Assembly (NCBI GenBank): GCA_026392145.1
Contig: JAPLCS010000139.1
Location: 1 to 5,678, forward strand
Direction: 5' to 3'
DNA length: 5,678 bases
DNA from: Fimbriimonadales bacterium
GTDB taxonomy: Bacteria > Armatimonadota > Fimbriimonadia > Fimbriimonadales > Fimbriimonadaceae
Shown here: positions 5,045 through 5,678 of the stretch, piece by piece
Layout: every line of letters starts with the position of its first letter
How positions within the stretch are numbered: the stretch's first letter is position 1
Translations under genes and position numbers: made by a program
The notes under the pieces: model-generated
Database searches by the model: none
Told to the model about the DNA's origin: nothing
What the model saw: only the letters and a program-made list of their open reading frames with translations

Positions 5045-5678
5045 ATGAATTCAAGACAGACCCAAAATGGTTTCACGCTTATCGAACTACTCGTTGTCAT
5101 CGCGATCATCGCCATCCTAGCCGCAATCTTGTTCCCGGTCTTCGCCCAAGCCAAAGAAGCAGCAAAGCGAACCGCATGCCTCAGCAACGCTCGACAAATT
5201 GCCCTGTCACAAAAGATGTACAGTTCCGACGCCGATGACACCATGCCCATTTTCCATGCCTACAACACCACGCCTGCACCGTGGATCGAAGGTCACTTTG
5301 GAACAGAGCTACTCTTGCTTCCCTACTGCAAGAACCGAGATGTCTTCAAAAGCCCTTTAGATGCAGGCGGTCCCTATTTGGCCCAAGATCCAGGTTTGGC
5401 AGCACGTCCCAGTTCAACCTACTTCCAAGCATACGGTTCCTCCTACCGATTTGGTGGTTGTTCATTCACGAAAGTGCCGAATTTCAGTCGACAAAACGAT
5501 GCAGTACGAACCGAAAGTTGGGTGGTCACCGAAACAATGTTCGCAGATCCGGCCAATACACGAACCATTAGGGTTGAAATGATGCCGTTTTTCGAAAAGA
5601 AGAACGATCCAAATTGCACCAAGTACGGCTACGACTGCGGGTACTTCCAAAAATGGTCGTCTATTGGTGGCTCAGTAA
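5045..5678 (+). CDS. Type IV pilin/pseudopilin-like protein with prepilin N-terminal motif (partial, runs off right edge)
   Basis: An open frame of 211 codons from the ATG at 5045 reaches the window end without a stop; AAGGTG at 5035-5040 is a good ribosome binding site. Residues 1-9 (MNSRQTQNG) are a short leader. Prepilin peptidase would cut after Gly9, leaving Phe at +1 and the conserved Glu at +5 (Glu14). The motif GFTLIELLVVIAIIAILAA starts a hydrophobic helix to about residue 35 (FPVFAQAKEAAKR), the N-terminal helix that anchors in the inner membrane and packs the pilus or pseudopilus. ACLSNARQIALSQKMYSSDADDTMP is the usual continuation in Armatimonadota-type and related minor pilins or secretion pseudopilins. 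The rest holds several aromatics and scattered Cys, including a C-rich stretch near NCTKYGYDCGYF, and I recognise no further domain. Such proteins are often multi-copy in these genomes, so its system is unknown. It lies directly after a TPP riboswitch, an unexpected leader for this family. Confidence 0.9.
   Translation, partial: MNSRQTQNGFTLIELLVVIAIIAILAAILFPVFAQAKEAAKRTACLSNARQIALSQKMYSSDADDTMPIFHAYNTTPAPWIEGHFGTELLLLPYCKNRDVFKSPLDAGGPYLAQDPGLAARPSSTYFQAYGSSYRFGGCSFTKVPNFSRQNDAVRTESWVVTETMFADPANTRTIRVEMMPFFEKKNDPNCTKYGYDCGYFQKWSSIGGSV

Noticed and set aside
4815..5250. Minus- and plus-strand open frames crossing the riboswitch and the pilin start (4815-5054, 4987-5250, 4885-5238)
   Set aside because: They run through the aptamer RNA or antisense to the pilin helix, lack ribosome binding sites and have no family features.
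1..5678. CRISPR array, insertion sequence, tRNA or rRNA
   Set aside because: No regularly spaced repeats, transposase motifs, terminal inverted repeats, or tRNA/rRNA-like sequence were seen on either strand.

Overview
The window looks like part of a bacterial chromosome of about 50% GC, most likely from the phylum Armatimonadota (Fimbriimonas-like). The best clue is the pilin-type protein at the right end: its N-terminal helix continues into an FPVFAQAK...ACLSNARQ-type segment, a style common in that phylum. The α/β-fused 2-oxoacid dehydrogenase E1 and the secreted C39-peptidase-like N-terminus at the left edge fit but do not prove this. The assignment is an inference from protein style only.

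Layout from left to right. (1) The 5' part of a secreted protein on the minus strand (1-443) runs off the left edge. (2) A divergent intergenic region carries a plausible promoter for the plus-strand operon. (3) A fused E1α/E1β thiamine-diphosphate dehydrogenase (608-2498) is broken: near 1739-1745 the frame changes and about 23 family residues, including the catalytic β-subunit glutamate region, are missing. (4) Two bases after its stop lies a complete PLP-dependent cystathionine β-lyase-like gene (2501-3670). (5) A strong intrinsic terminator (3691-3724) separates it from a convergent zinc alcohol dehydrogenase (3752-4800, minus), which carries a one-base frameshift near 3946-3949. (6) An extended -10 promoter and a textbook TPP riboswitch aptamer (4900-4983) follow. 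(7) A hairpin that could cover the ribosome binding site precedes a type IV pilin-like gene (5045 to the right edge, incomplete).

Functionally, the lyase would release a 2-oxoacid (pyruvate or 2-oxobutyrate) and an E1 of this family would decarboxylate it oxidatively, so the two-gene operon makes sense as sulfur amino acid or 2-oxoacid catabolism. As written, however, the E1 is not expected to be active. The most unexpected feature is the thiamine pyrophosphate riboswitch that directly leads a pilin/pseudopilin-like gene instead of a thiamine synthesis or transport gene. Two frame lesions within 2.3 kb mean that either real gene decay or assembly/sequencing error has to be considered.
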